A DNA stretch of 64,000 nucleotides from Ilex aquifolium (Eukaryota; Streptophyta; Magnoliopsida; Aquifoliales; Aquifoliaceae): positions 20,904,270 to 20,968,269 of the forward strand of contig OX637398.1 of NCBI GenBank assembly GCA_951799425.1, read 5' to 3'. Position numbers and translations under genes: made by a program. The notes under the pieces were generated by a model that searched no databases, was not told where the DNA came from, and saw only the letters and a list, made by a program, of their open reading frames with translations. Positions 23,312 to 35,979 of the stretch are shown piece by piece. Numbering within the stretch: the first letter of the stretch is position 1; every line of letters begins with the position of its first letter.

Positions 23312-25518
23312 GTGAGTACTGACTCTTGACTTTTTGCTTAACGTTTCCTGATTTCATCCTCTTGTCATTGTGGCTCTGAGATAGAATCGAGTACATTAGG
23401 GTTTTATCGATATGATATATGTTCCCATAAAAAGAGGAAGAAAGACCGGCTCCGTTTGGTTCATGGATGTAGTTGGGAGAGGAAGCGAAAACGTAAAGTT
23501 TCTCATGTTTCGGCTCCTTGGAAAATATTGGGAGTCGATAGATAATGAGGGAAAGTAGGATTATTTTTTCACGATTTCCAAAATTTTGAGCATTTTTTTA
23601 TTCCTAATTTGATTTAGAGAAATGCTTTGCTTCTCAAATTTGCATCTCAAATCAACAAGGATGGTTGTGTGTGTGGGTTCCATCAGCAAAAGTCATTGGG
23701 GGACCACTGATCCAACATCCTTATTGATTTGGGATGCACATTTGGGATACAAATTTGGGATGTGTAGCATGTTTGATTTATTTAACTGGGAGACAACACA
23801 AGGTGGTTTATTTGCCTGTTCTTTTTTCCATATCATTTCTTCCAATAAACACCTCTAACCAAATATAGCATATTTATATTCATTTTTGATCAATTCATGG
23901 GGAAAGTGTCCTTACACCTGAATTATTATTTTATTTCACGTCAGAATGCTTATATTGCAACTTGCAAGTGCAGTTTCATCATGAGTTTCAAAATATATGC
24001 TCCTTTGTTGCTGTTGGATTTGCTATATTTATTATCTATGCGCTAGACAACTTAGGTGGAGCTACATGGTATTGAGTTGGGTGATATGTCCCTACTAAAA
24101 CTTTAGGAAATTATGGGCTCTATTTATGAATGACGACTTTGGGACTGTTATTCGAGCATTTTACGAGAATTGAAATTTTTTATCAAATAAGATAATTTAT
24201 GATAGCAACACAAAGGAAGTAATTTTTCTCTACATGGTTGGTGAACCTTATGCATTGTGTGCTTGTATCCATGAGTGTGATAGATGCTAGAGAGGAATGA
24301 GGAAAATGAGAATGGCCCAAAAAATGGATTTTTCTTGTAAGCTCTATTTTATTCACAAATCTTTGGATCATTTCAGCAAAATAAAGTTATGTTTCTAACT
24401 TTCTATTTAAAACTTGTTTGGATTCTTATGTTCAGTTGAATAATTATTTTCTTTTAGATTCCACTTTAGAAAATTTTTTCTTGTTATTTTTATAAATTTT
24501 ACAGTTGTGACGAATTGTAATGTAAATAGTTTTCATAGTTTTATGTAATAGAATAATAATAATAGTAATTACTAGGTATTAATTGATCCCACTGGAAAAT
24601 TATGCTGGCATTGCCATTGCTATATGATGTAATTGTGGGTGTGGTTTGATAGTTTGTGGTAATAAATAATAATGATACTATATAGTTGGCATGTTGGATT
24701 TCCATGAGTGGTTTTTTCATGTTGCAATGGTGGTGATGGCAGTAAATGGAAGAACAGTTCCTTTTGACAGTTGAGATAGAAATGTCATTGGAATAGTTTC
24801 CTATTGTTCTATTGTCTGTGATTTGTTAAAAACATCTTGATGCGGAATATGAATATTGGTGCAAAAATATAAATGCAAGGAAAGAAGTTCGCTCAGCAGT
24901 GATGGAGGTCTTGCTAATGGGCGTGTTATGATGTTTGGGTGCTTGTAATGGATGTGGTGGCTGATATTGATTGATAATTTGAAATTAATAGACATAACTC
25001 AAATGTTTCTGAAATTTTATGTACTGTAAATATTTCCTATTTCAGCAATAGATGTACCCATAGGTTTTAGTAGTTATGATTTGCTGGGGGTTAACTTCGA
25101 GTTGGTTTTATTTTTCCCCACTTTATATGAGGTAATTTGTAAATGCAAGTGCTTGTGCGTATTGGATGAGGTCTTTCAGTTTATCTCATAATAATCAGGT
25201 GTTAGTTTTTCCTCCCTTTTTGTTTTTCTTGTGGTATTCAATTTAAAAAAAGAATCTCCTTGGTTTCACCCTGTGAAAACAATTGCTTTTGTAGGTAAGG
25301 ATCGTTGGGTTATAGCTTCTTAGGCATTATCATGCATTGTTTTTCTTGGATTTAAACGAGGTTGATTAGTTATTGAGCTCTAGATTTTCTTTTTTGGCGT
25401 TCTAAATTTTGTTAGTTCTTTTGGTTTTGTGGAGATGTTTTGAGTGCCCAATTGTCTAATGAATTTTTGTTTTTATCAGGGTGAGTATCATAAAAAAGGG
25501 GGAAATTTAGAACCAAAA

Positions 25519-28500
25519 ATGTCGTCACCATATCCTGTTCTTGACAATCGTCCAATTGATCAGTGGAAGGTAACAGAGCTAAAAGAAGAACTTAAGAGAC
25601 GTAAATTGACTACAAAGGGGTTAAAAGAAGATCTGGTAAGGCGGTTGGGTGAAGATATTCACAATGAAATTGAAAGTGCTAAGGGAAATTCTGATAATGG
25701 TATTGAAGTAAATTCTGATAATGGTATTGAATGTGCTCCACAAGATGAGGTTCAGTCTGAAGATTCAAGGACAGTTCCAGCTGTTGCCGATAGGCCCGAT
25801 ACAGCTAAGGACATTATGGATCATGGTGACAACACAAATGAGGATGTGGATGTCGATGGGGATATGCTTCAGGTTGACATTGATGACAGCCGGGGGGCTT
25901 TGGATAAGGAAATAGTTTCAGAGGGGGAATTAATAGGCGGTTCTAATTTGGCTGGCATGGATGGGGAGCAGGTAGTTCAAGTAACTTCTGTGGAAACCAG
26001 TGTCATGGTCAGTGAGACTGTGGTATCTGAAATTGCTTCGGGTGGGCAAGAGTTGCAGAACAATGATATTCAGTATGAGAGTGGGGAATCAAAAGATCTG
26101 ATGGCGAATGAGGTTTCAAAGTATCTGCTGGTGAATGAGGATTCAAAGGATCTACAGGTCGATACAAAGCTCTGCTCGTCTGATCTAAACAACCAGGTAT
26201 CTGAGGTTAACCCTGATTTAGGGTTCCATGTAAAATCTGATTCTTTTTGTATTGATTCTGTCACAATTAATGAAAAGAATGAACTGAAGGATAATATAAT
26301 TGCTGATGATGTAAAATTAGAACTGGATATTAAGCATGAGATGGTGCCATCATCCAGCAATTTTGCCTCCGATGGTGGCAAATCACATCCCATGGATGTT
26401 GAAGAGCCACATGAGAACAAGGTATCTACCGAAGAGACAGTTGACAATAATGTTGAAAAGGCAGATATAGGCAAGAAAATTGATAGTGGAAATATGTGTT
26501 CATCAGAAAAATTAAATTTAGATCGAAGTTCTGGAGAGGATTCAATGGAGGAGGATGTGTTGGAGAGTAAACAGATTGATTCAACGCGTAATATTGACAT
26601 AGTGGGAGATAGGGTTGACAAAATTGATGTGCCTGTGGTTGATGAAGGTCTCATTGATGTTATGGGAGATGACTTACCCGCCGAAGAGAAAAATACTAGT
26701 GTTGAAAGTAAGAAGGGGACTGCTGTGGCATCTGTGAAAAGAAAGCTGCATGGTAAGTTTTACACCCCAGTTTGTTTTCCATTTCTTCATTTGTCATCCT
26801 TAAGGTCCTGTGCATGGTTGTTTTTTTGTCACCTTCGCTGATACCATATGTATATTTCTTTGCTAACAGAAGTTTGTTTCTTGTGGTATGTGGCATTACA
26901 TTGCGTGATGTGAATGTCAAGACACTTTGAAACTCAAACACTTTGGTGCAAGGATGAGAGTAGTAATAAGCTCAGAGGAAAACACAGGGGGCCAGTGATT
27001 GGCAATGTGGCCATGACTAGGGGAAAGAGGGGAGACTTTTGTGGAATAAATTGTGTTCATTTGTGTGTGTGTGTGTGTGTGTATGTCTGGGGTGATGGAG
27101 TTTGTGCCTTGCCAAAACCCTATACTGTTGGTTCCTCTAAGTTGGGAAAGCATGTTCTTGGAAAAAATTTAAGCATAGCTGTCATGTACAAGTCCATATA
27201 AATTGTTGGTAGACCCTTAAATTATCCCAAGTATGTGGTGTATATCTTTGCTCAATCCTTTGGAGCAGAAATGAAGCAATATCAACTTTTTCCTTAAGTT
27301 GAAATTTAGGTTAACATATTTTATTTTAACATGGTAATACTGCTAAATGGAATGGTTACATTTTTACCCTTTTTGTGAACTATTGTAGACGTGGCCCCAA
27401 ACATGGCCCGTTTGACGAATTAGGATTTGAATGCTTATTCTGAAGTTGTCCATTAAGATCACTTTTTTGTGGTCATCTCAAAATAATGTTCCGTTATGAC
27501 AGACAAAGAAACACTTGTGAATAATGAGACTACAAAGAGGCAGCGCAGGTGGAACTCCGAAGGCCTTAGAGTTCCTGAACCACAGAGCAGTAATGTTGTG
27601 GCATCTACCACGCCTAAGGAGGCATTTCAGCCTACTATGAAAAACACCTTTTCTAGATCTAACTCTACTGTTGGTGAAGAAAAGCCAAAGGAACGTGTTG
27701 GTGAGTTGTAATGCTTGTGGTGATCCAATATATGTCAATTGAAGGTTACTTCACCATGTAAGCATTATTAATTTTTTTGTTCTTTGGCAGTTCCCCCATC
27801 GCCCAAGCCTCCGACAAATTCTCTTAGAATTGATCGTTTTCTGCGCCCTTTCACCTTGAAAGCTGTGCAAGACCTTCTTGGCAAAACAGGTGCTGTTACC
27901 AGTTTCTGGATGGACCACATTAAAACCCACTGCTATGTCACAGTAAGTCTTTCTCTATCTCTCTCTGTGTGCGTATATGCTTGTCTTCTATAGTTTTATG
28001 CAGTTTGACATCACTGATGGATGAACTTGTGACTGACTTATAAATGTGGGGGTTGCCATCTTGGGTACAAAGTTTAATAATATCTTGTATTGAGCAGTTC
28101 TTTTTTCCTCATATATTTGTATGTGGTTTGATAACTGATCAGCAATTTTTGCTTTGCAGTATTCTTCGGTGGAAGAAGCTGTAGAAACTCGAAATGCGGT
28201 GTACGACTTACAATGGCCATCAAATGGAGGACGTCAACTGGTGGCTGAGTTTGTTGACCCCCAGGAAGTTAAAATGCGGGTTGAGGCTCCTCCACTGTCC
28301 CCTGTGACTCCTGTCAGCACAGGTGCTATCGTCCCTTTGACTTCTCCCACTATTCAACCCCAGCCATCTCCCCGGCTACAGGTTCAGAGGCAGCAGCTTC
28401 CACCACCACCTCCTCTTCCACCTCCACCACCATTGGCTAACCCACCTCCTGCAAGGGAACACCTTCCCCTGCCACCCCCACCTCCACTTCCTGAGAAAGT

Positions 28501-28633
28501 TGACCCTCCAATTGTCACTCTGGACGATCTCTTTCGCAAGACCAAAGCAATCCCTCGCATCTATTACTTACCATTGTCTGACGAACAAGTTGCAGCAAAG
28601 CTGAGAGCACAGGGGAAAAAAGTCAATCAGTAG
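25519..28633 (+). CDS. ACINUS: Acinus-type SAP/RRM protein (ASAP/PSAP complex subunit)
   Basis: Coding exons 25519-26752, 27503-27700, 27791-27942 and 28160-28633 join in frame to 2058 nt, 685 aa. Domains in order: a SAP DNA/RNA-binding domain at about 13-47 (DQWKVTELKEELKRRKLTTK); a long acidic, low-complexity region to about 400 with a small NSDNGIE tandem; a basic KRKLHDKET..KRQRRW patch near 407-427; a divergent RRM at about 488-565 (SLRIDRFLRPFTLKAVQDLL, then HCYVTYSSVEEAVETRNAV); a Pro-rich linker; and the C-terminal RSB motif at about 648-675 (LDDLFRKTKAIPRIYYLPLS). This order is that of plant Acinus, which with SAP18 and an RNPS1/SR45-type partner forms the nuclear ASAP complex of the exon-junction and splicing machinery. 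All introns are GT-AG. The ATG is the first in the exon after the leader intron, with the SAP domain just behind it. The C-terminal match is strong; the function is inferred from the family. Confidence 0.93.
27062..27082 (+). repeat. (TG)n microsatellite in Acinus intron
   Basis: About ten TG units in the intron between coding exons 1 and 2. Confidence 0.9.
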
Positions 28634-29769
28634 GGATCAGGCTGTAATTTTAAACCAAGCTGCTCAGCGGATATTCTAATGGATTGATCAGTACGTAATA
28701 TAGTGGTAAGAAAATATCATATAATTGCATATTTGCAGGTCTGCAGGTGTTGCTTGTATAAAGGAACTGTTTCAGTCGTGGTGGTGCCAGAGGAGCTGAT
28801 TTGTTGATGGACTTTGGTTTTTCCAACGACTGCTTTGTGTTGAGACTGGATTGAAGTTAGTCTTTGTACCCCCCTGCATTGAGTGGACCAAGTCATCTTT
28901 GGATCCTTTCAGTTTTTCTTCTAACTCGGAATTTTAGGTTTCTTAAAACTCGAATTTTCTGAGATTTGCATCCTACTGAATCATGTCTCCCAATGGATCT
29001 GATGGATTAGAACAACTTAAATTTGTTTCAAAGGTGTAGAATCTGGAAATTGTGGTACGTACTAGTGCAATGCAGTTCTGGTATTACCTTCGTTGTCAGT
29101 AGTGTAGTATTTAGATCCTACTTATAGCCTGTTGATTAGGATGCTTCTTGAAGCTTATTTATTTATACATGTATTGCTAGCAATTAGTTTTGGACCCCGA
29201 CCCTCCACTTTATTTAAAGTAGATGTTTGGATTTAACAATGTTACAATCAAATGGCTTTTCCGACGCACCGAGGTATGGATAGATAGAAATTCAAGAAGT
29301 CGGGAGAAACACCTTGTATACCGTAGGTGTGGGCAAACAGGGACTGTCATTCATTTGAAAAGCTGATTTTATACTTATAGATACACAAGCACTAAGTTTG
29401 CCATCTTGTAAGCAAGATGTCTCAAGTTTAAGGATCAATCATTTTTGTTTTTTAAGAGACATGTTTTTTAACTAGTTTGAGATACGGTGGTCAGTTCAAA
29501 GTTAGAGAGAGTAGTCGGTGTAAGTCTAAATATTATTCAGTAAAAAAAATAAAAATGAACCTATGTACATGTTGGCGTGTATGTGTACCAAGTTGTACAT
29601 GTTTGCTTATTTTGTAACAAGGCCAAGTAATTTGGGTAGCTGTTTATATATTGATTCATGTGTTTGTCGTTCTATGAAAGGTGTAGCCATGTCCGAATAT
29701 AATTGTTTGGATATTTTGGACATTCTATTAATCAAAAGCAACAATTTACACATTTAAACCAAAGGCCGG
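28634..29769. other. 3' UTR and downstream flank of the Acinus gene
   Basis: Presumed 3' UTR from the stop, followed by non-coding DNA to the MULE MITE. I see no clear AATAAA near the stop and no further gene. Confidence 0.5.
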
Positions 29770-29778
29770 AAAAGAAAT

Positions 29779-30111
29779 GGGTAAATATTAATTGATCTCT
29801 AAATTTTGTCTCGAGTTTTAATTTGGTGTCATGAACTTTCAATTGACCTAATTTAGCCTCTTAAATACTAATTTCGTCTCAATTAAGTCATTCTATGTAT
29901 TTTTACCATTAAATCAATCGGATACTAGCTCAATCTAATTCATTTCAAATGTTAAATTATATGTTCCCGTTTTGATATAACGGTGAAAATGGACAGAAGG
30001 ATTTAATTGAAATAAAATTAAAAATTAAGGGACTAAATTGAGACAATTGAAAGTTTAGAAATCAAATTGAGACCAGAGATAAAATTTAAGGACCAACTAT
30101 AGTATTTACTC
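29779..30111. mobile_element. MULE-type MITE with long inverted arms, 333 bp
   Basis: The left arm begins GGGTAAATATTAATTG and the right arm read inward GAGTAAATACTATAGTTG; the arms pair imperfectly over more than 100 bp (CTCAATTT, CTTTCAATTG and TTAATTT blocks recur inverted). Flanks AAAAGAAAT (29770-29778) and AAAAGAAAA (30112-30120) match in 8 of 9 bases, the duplication size of Mutator-like elements. Confidence 0.7.
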
Positions 30112-30120
30112 AAAAGAAAA

Positions 30121-31590
30121 TGATGTTTTTCATGCAAATTTTTTTTTTTTTTTTTGGCAGAGAACAGTTTTTGGTGGAAAAAGTTGTAAGATAGAAAGAA
30201 AAAAAAAGAAGTTTTGATACCCTATAAAACTCGGGGGGTTAAATGAAAACAAATGGTCATAGATGAGGGTACTATATGTCTATCAGATTTAGCCAATCTA
30301 AACCTAGTTCAGCTACAGAAGTAAGAAGTTTTTAAACAGAAGCATTGTTAGTTCTTGAGGAAATGACTTAAATACAACCTAAAAAATATAAATTAGAAAG
30401 AATACATAAGGTAGAAGAAAAATAAGGAAACATTTCACAATACAGAATCCTTATGTCTGGCTTGCATGTGTAATAATTGGAGAGAAAGATGATAAGTAGA
30501 TTTTTGAAAAATCAAGGTGCCCAAACACAAAAGTCGGGACCAAATGGAAAGGGAAGGAGCAAAGAGTATCGCCATCGTCATCGTAGATTTACTTATTTTT
30601 TATTTATTTCAAAATTTTTAGAGAAAATGTTCATTTAAGCTAACGAAAAGAACAAAATCTAATTGTGAAATATCAATTCTTCGAATATCTATCTATTCAT
30701 TATTATGTTGTACTTTGTGTCCTTCACATTTCATTAAATCTTGTGTTTTTTGCCAATGTATTTTTCTTTTTTATGCTGTTATAATTTTGAAATATTAAAA
30801 TTTAACGCATTAACATCGAAATATTAAGAGATGACTATACGCTTGAAGTTATAAACACACAGATATTTCGTTTAGGTCGATGTATCTATATCGAATATCA
30901 TATCAAATATGATACTCGTCGGATACTTGATGATACATATTGAATACCCATTAAGAGTATTCAAAATTAATAAAATATTTTTTATTTTTGAATAAATATT
31001 GGATACTTATTACACATTTACGATACTTGGATATGAGCATCGAAGATGAATATAGTTCAAATATAGACGTGGATACGCATGTCAATATTTGTGAATTATA
31101 AATTTTGATCTTTGTTGTTTTCTCTCAAATTCATATACAATGATACAAATAAAAAATTCAGATGACTTTTGAACTTACTAAAAATTAAAAACTAATAATT
31201 ACATCTTTGTAAAAATATAAAATCTATTTTAGTGTATCCGACACGCATCTTATTTTTTTAGGTTTTATAGTATCATCGTATCTATGTTATATTACACTCG
31301 TATCTGTATTCGTACTTTCTAGATTTAGAGATAATATTTCAATTATATATATTTTTATATTATCTCTATAGCAAGTATCTTATTTGAAATAAACTTTTGT
31401 ATATATTATTATCAATTTATTTTTTGAGAAACAATTACAACTATTTTATATATCTATCTATGTATATATGACACAATTTTCTAGAGAGCGGCTTTGAAAA
31501 ACCTACCCTAGCTTCTCACTTTTTAATTGTTTTAGAATTTTAAATTATGAAGTTAAATTTCAAAAGTGTTCTTCACTCATATTCTAACAC
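30121..31590. other. AT-rich spacer, no gene seen
   Basis: It contains a T-run near 30139-30160 and, at 30860-31330, a stretch rich in GATACTT/GTATC motifs that looks like old repeat DNA of no class I can name. Confidence 0.4.
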
Positions 31591-31721
31591 AAGAGATAAC
31601 ACGTGTCTGAAGGTACGGTACAATGTGAATTGTTTTGAGAGAGATACTAGTGACCGTTGTATGGATCTATTTGAGACCGTTAGATCAACTTATTGAATCC
31701 TTCCTTATTTTATATTATAGA
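31591..31721 (-). mobile_element. Short Helitron-like non-autonomous copy 2
   Basis: The body matches copies 1 and 3: GTGTCTGAAG at one end, TCTATTTGAGACCGTTAGAT in the middle and TTTTATATTATAGA at the other, which on the minus strand is a TCTATAATA start (TC is the Helitron 5' end). The terminal CTAG has decayed to CTCTTG. Confidence 0.5.
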
Positions 31722-31983
31722 TGTATCCTTTATAACCACCCATCTATCTCTTGCCTATCTAAGGCGGTGTTTGATAAAATTGAAAGTTGAACACTGAAAA
31801 TTGAATGTTGAAATTTTTTAATTCGCAGACTGTTTGGTATCAACTGAAATTTAAGTATTGAATTTAATCAAACTGTTTGACAAATATATGGAGCTGAAGT
31901 TTGAAAATTATTATTATTCTAATTTTGCCCTTCACTTTAACCATATCTTTGCAACTGTCTTATTCCTATCACCACTATCACAA

Positions 31984-32578
31984 TGATGGTGGTAGTAGCG
32001 GCAACAGTGGTGGTGGTGGTGGTAGTAATAGTGACAATGATGGTGGTGGTGGTGGCAGTAGCACAATGGTAGTGGTGGCGGTGGTGGTGATGGTGGTGTT
32101 GTGGCAATGGTAGTGGTAGTGGTGGTGGTGGTAGTGGTGACACAATGGTGGTGGTGACATAATGGTAGTGGTGGTGACGGTGATACAGTGGTGATGACAG
32201 TGGTGGTGGTGGATGTGGTAGCGACAGTGGTGGTGGTGACAATGGTAGTGGTGGTGACACAATGATAGTGGTGGCGGCAGCGATAGTGGTGGTGGCGACA
32301 ACGACAATAATGGTGGTGGTAGTGGCGACGGCGACAATAGTGATGGTGATAACAGTGGCACAATGGTGGTTGTGGCGGTGACATAATGATAGTGATGGTG
32401 GCAACAATAGTGGTGGTAGTGATGGTGGCAACAATAGTGGTGGTAGTGATGGTGGTAGTGATGACGATGACACAATGATAGTGGTGACGATGACACAATG
32501 ATGGTGTTGGTGGTAGTAGTGGTGGCGGTGGCGGTGGCGGTGGTGATAGTGTTGGTGGTGGTCGCGATGACAAAATTA
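31984..32578 (+). repeat. GGT/GAC/AGT trinucleotide-rich array
   Basis: Almost 600 bp of imperfect GGT-rich triplets with recurring GTGGTGACACAATG-type units. The minus strand gives long open frames of Thr, His, Pro and Ser repeats in three frames, which are by-products of the repeat and not genes. Confidence 0.9.
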
Positions 32579-33097
32579 TGGTGATGATATATTTGTCTAT
32601 TATGAGAAATTGATAAACTCCTTACTGACTAACATTTTCAGCATTAAGTGATAAGTAGGTGACTAGGTGATGTTTGATAAAACTGAAAGCTGAAGTCTGA
32701 AAGCTGAAAACTGAATGCTGAATTTGTGGACTGTTTGGTATTCACTGAAATTTAAGTACTGAATTGAACTAAACTGTTTGATAACTACATAGAGCTGACG
32801 TCTGAAAATAAATTAATTTTTAGTTTTAGGTCCCTCTTTAATTTGAAAATATTTATAAAAAAGTCATATCATAAATTATAATCATTATTATTATATTGTA
32901 GTCTACATTTAACAAATATTTGATCAAAATAAATAAATAAATAACATCTGAATAACACAATAAGTGAACAATAACAAATTGAATAACACAATAAGTGAAT
33001 AATAACATCTGATTAAAAAAAAGAACAATAACTAATAAATAATCAAATAATATTAAAAAAATACAATAAATTAGACTTCATTAACAATGTGTGTGCG

Positions 33098-33099
<2 letters not shown>

Positions 33100-33146
<47 letters not shown>
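33100..33146 (+). repeat. (TG)n microsatellite
   Basis: About 23 uninterrupted TG units, followed by degenerate TG-rich sequence to about 33210, within the Harbinger-like composite. Confidence 0.95.
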
Positions 33147-33150
<4 letters not shown>

Positions 33151-33622
33151 GCATATGTCTGTGTGTAATTGTGTGTGTGCAGTGTGTGCAATGCGTGCGT
33201 TTGTGTGTGTAATTATAATTATGTATGTATATTTTTGTTACAGAAGACAAGGGAAAGAAAGAAAAAAAAAAAAAAAGATCGACAAGGAGAATATATAGGT
33301 TAGGGGTTTTGAAGAGAAGACTAATTAGAGTTTTAATAGGATTGTAAAATATTTCGGGGTATAATTGTTATATTGTAAATATTATTAAAGATGATTTTGC
33401 TGAATGCTTTCAGCTTTCAGAATTAAGTCAGTGATTTTTTACTTAATATTGTAGCCTATTTTTAAGGAGCACTTAACATATTAAGAGAGTTTAAATTTTG
33501 GTTATCAAACGAACTTAATTAATAAGTGCTGAATACATTCATTTTAAGTGCTGAATTTGGGTTAACTACTACTTAAAATATTTAGTTTTAAGTCTTAAGT
33601 GGTGTTATCAAACAGTCCCTAA

Positions 33623-34217
33623 CTACACTACTTATTTAAACTCATCTAAAAAATTACTTTTACTACGTAATATCTTTCAATAATTTTTTATTTAATTTTT
33701 CAAATGAAGGGGTGAGAGAGGGAGAAATATGAGAAAGATAAAAAAAAAAAAGAGATAAAATGAGTTAAAAGTCCCGAGTATCTTACAGGTGAGACCCCTT
33801 GGAGACCTATAAATAAAATCAATTTCATAGAGTGTGAAAAACAACTATTTATATTTTGATCACCGAGATTTGACTTTAAATTAAATATCAAGTGAGTAGG
33901 GAAACTTGTGCAAAGCACGTCTTTTTTTAGAGTGGTTAAAATATTTATTAGTGTTAAAATTTTAACCAAAGTGCGAAAAGCCCTTCCGACAATCTGCTGG
34001 CTTCTTTTTTTTTCCTTCTGGTAAGTACCAAAAAAAAAGGGGGGAGGAGGGGGAGGGGGTAATTGTACTTTGTATTCAAAAAAAAATAAGAATTTTTATT
34101 TTATACTCAATGTATTAAAATTATTTCCCTTCTATTAATTTTTATTAGAGTAATTATCATTAGCACTCTCTCTAAATAGACATATCTTCAATGAGACTCC
34201 TTCTATTAAATTGCCCA
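33623..34217. other. AT-rich spacer, no gene seen
   Basis: Non-coding. A G-rich run (GGGGGGAGGAGGGGGAGGGG) occurs at 34039-34060. A segment near 34165-34200 recurs in direct orientation at about 35910-35945, on the other side of the MULE-like element. Confidence 0.4.
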
Positions 34218-34226
34218 TAATATATT

Positions 34227-35879
34227 GGGAGAATTACACTTAGAATCCCTTAAAGTTTGTCACTTAATCACTTAGACCCATAACATTTGAAATATTACAC
34301 ACAGATCCCCTGAAATTTGTGCGCGCATAAGATTTAGACTCCTGCTGTAAATATATTCGTTAATAAATTACACTTAGACCCCCATGAAGTTTGTAAGTAT
34401 ATAATATTTAGACCCCATAAGTTTAAAATATTATACTTAGACCAAAATACTCCAATTAAAGATAAAATATCAAATATTTTAAATTTTACAACCAAAATTC
34501 ATGTTCTATTGTATCATTTATTGAAATAAAATCAAAAATAAAAATTCAATTTTTTTCTTAAAAAATCGTAATTAGTATACAATTATATTGTCTATTGGAA
34601 TTTAATTTGATCGTTTAAATGACCAAATTAAAATACCAAACTACCCCAATTAAAGCTAAAAGATATTGTCTCCATTACAGTTTGATTCATAGTTTAATTT
34701 TTTACTTTTATTCTAATAGATAGTATAATTATATACTAACTATGATTTTTTTTTTAAAAAAATTAGACTTATTTTTGATTTTATTTTAATAAATGACATA
34801 ATATAATATGAATTTTGGATGTAAAATTTTAGGGGTGCAACTTGGGTTGGGCAACCCGATTTCAACCCGAGCCCAACCTGAAAAAATTAGGGCTTGGGCT
34901 AGGGTTTTTAATACTTGGGTTGGGCTTGGGTCAAAAAACTTCAACCCGAATTCAATTTGGGTCGGGTCGGGTTGAGGCATCGGGTTCACGGGTTCAACCC
35001 GAATCCGACAAATTAAAAAAAAATTATATATATAAAGCATTAGCATTTTTTTTCATTTTTACTCCATCGTCTTCTGTTTCTTGTTGCTTGCTACTCTGTT
35101 ATGCTTGATTAGTGGTGATAGTGTGATGTTTTAAGTTTAATGTTTTTATGGGTCTAATTTCTATGTTTTTTGGGATTGTACTTTGAGATCACTAGCTTTT
35201 TGGTGTGAAAGCAGATGATCAATAATCGTGCACTATTATGAATAAAATATATGCATTGTTTTATGAATTTGTAATTATTCCCTCCCTCTCTCTGTCTCTC
35301 TTACAGTGAACCCGAATTCAACTCGAGCCCGCCTGAATTAAACTAGGGCAGTGCTCGGGTTGAGTTCCTCAACCCGAAGTAGGGTTAGGATTAGGGTTAG
35401 GGTTAGGGTTAGGGTTGAAGATTATATACCTAGGGTTGAGCTAGGGTTGACTGTCTAACCCGCCCAACCCGCCCGAGTTGCACCCCTATAAAATTTATGT
35501 TCTATTATAAATGACTTAAACCCCTTGTTTGAATTTTTTAGTTTTATTCCAATAGATAGTATAATTGTATACTAATTACGATTTTTTAAGAAAAAATTAA
35601 AATTAAAATTAAAATTTTATTTAAATAAATGATACAATAGAACTTGAATTTTAGTTGTAAAATTTAAAATATTTGATATTCTATCTTTGATTGGAGTATT
35701 TTTGGTCTAAATATAATATTTTAAACTTAAGTGGTCTAAGTATTATATACTTACAAACTTCAGGGGGTCTAAGTGTTATGCGCGTACAAACTTTAGGGGG
35801 TATATGTGTAATATTTTAAATGTCAGGGATCTAAGTGATTAAGTGACAAACCTCAGGGGGGTCTGGGTGTAATTCTCTC
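34227..35879. mobile_element. MULE-like element with long inverted arms and nested hAT
   Basis: Exact 9-bp duplications TAATATATT (34218-34226 and 35880-35888) flank a 1653-bp block. The ends read GGGAGAATTACACTTAGA and, inward from the right, GAGAGAATTACACCCAGA. The arms continue as diverged inverted repeats for several hundred bp (blocks such as CACTTAATCACTTAGA, AAAGATAAAATATCAAATAT and ATCGTAATTAGTATACAAT recur inverted). No transposase is visible. A hAT element lies in its centre. Confidence 0.75.
34830..35488. mobile_element. hAT MITE carrying TTAGGG repeats
   Basis: Perfect 8-bp duplications TAAAATTT (34822-34829 and 35489-35496) flank termini TAGGGGTGCAACTTGGG and, inward from the right, TAGGGGTGCAACTCGGG. 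The subterminal regions are rich in CAACCCGA/TCGGGTTG. Five TTAGGG-like units lie at about 35390-35415. Confidence 0.85.
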
Positions 35880-35979
35880 TAATATATTTTAGGGAAAACT
35901 TCATCCACACTCTCTCTAGATAGATATATCTTCAATGAACCCCCTATATTTTATGAATTTTTATACCTAAAATTCATTT

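Larger units (their letters stand above)
31763..33619. mobile_element. Harbinger-like composite with GGT-rich array
   Basis: The left end GGCGGTGTTTGATAA and the right end read inward GGGACTGTTTGATAACACC are inverted and flanked by TAA (31760-31762 and 33620-33622), the PIF/Harbinger pattern. The left end is partly repeated in direct orientation at about 32668 (GTGATGTTTGATAAAACTG..), so the block is probably two related copies or one with an internal duplication. Between them lies a long GGT-rich array. There is no transposase. Confidence 0.6.

Noticed and set aside
26070-26654. 194-aa minus-strand open frame
   Set aside because: Shadow of the acidic coding exon of the Acinus gene; Ser-rich composition is the antisense of Asp/Glu codons.
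31932-32573. Three long overlapping minus-strand open frames rich in His, Thr, Pro and Ser
   Set aside because: They are translations of the GGT-rich triplet array and have no stops for that reason only.
35385-35417. Interstitial telomere tract
   Set aside because: Only about five hexamers inside a hAT element whose ends are themselves TAGGG/GGGTT-rich; better explained as part of the element.
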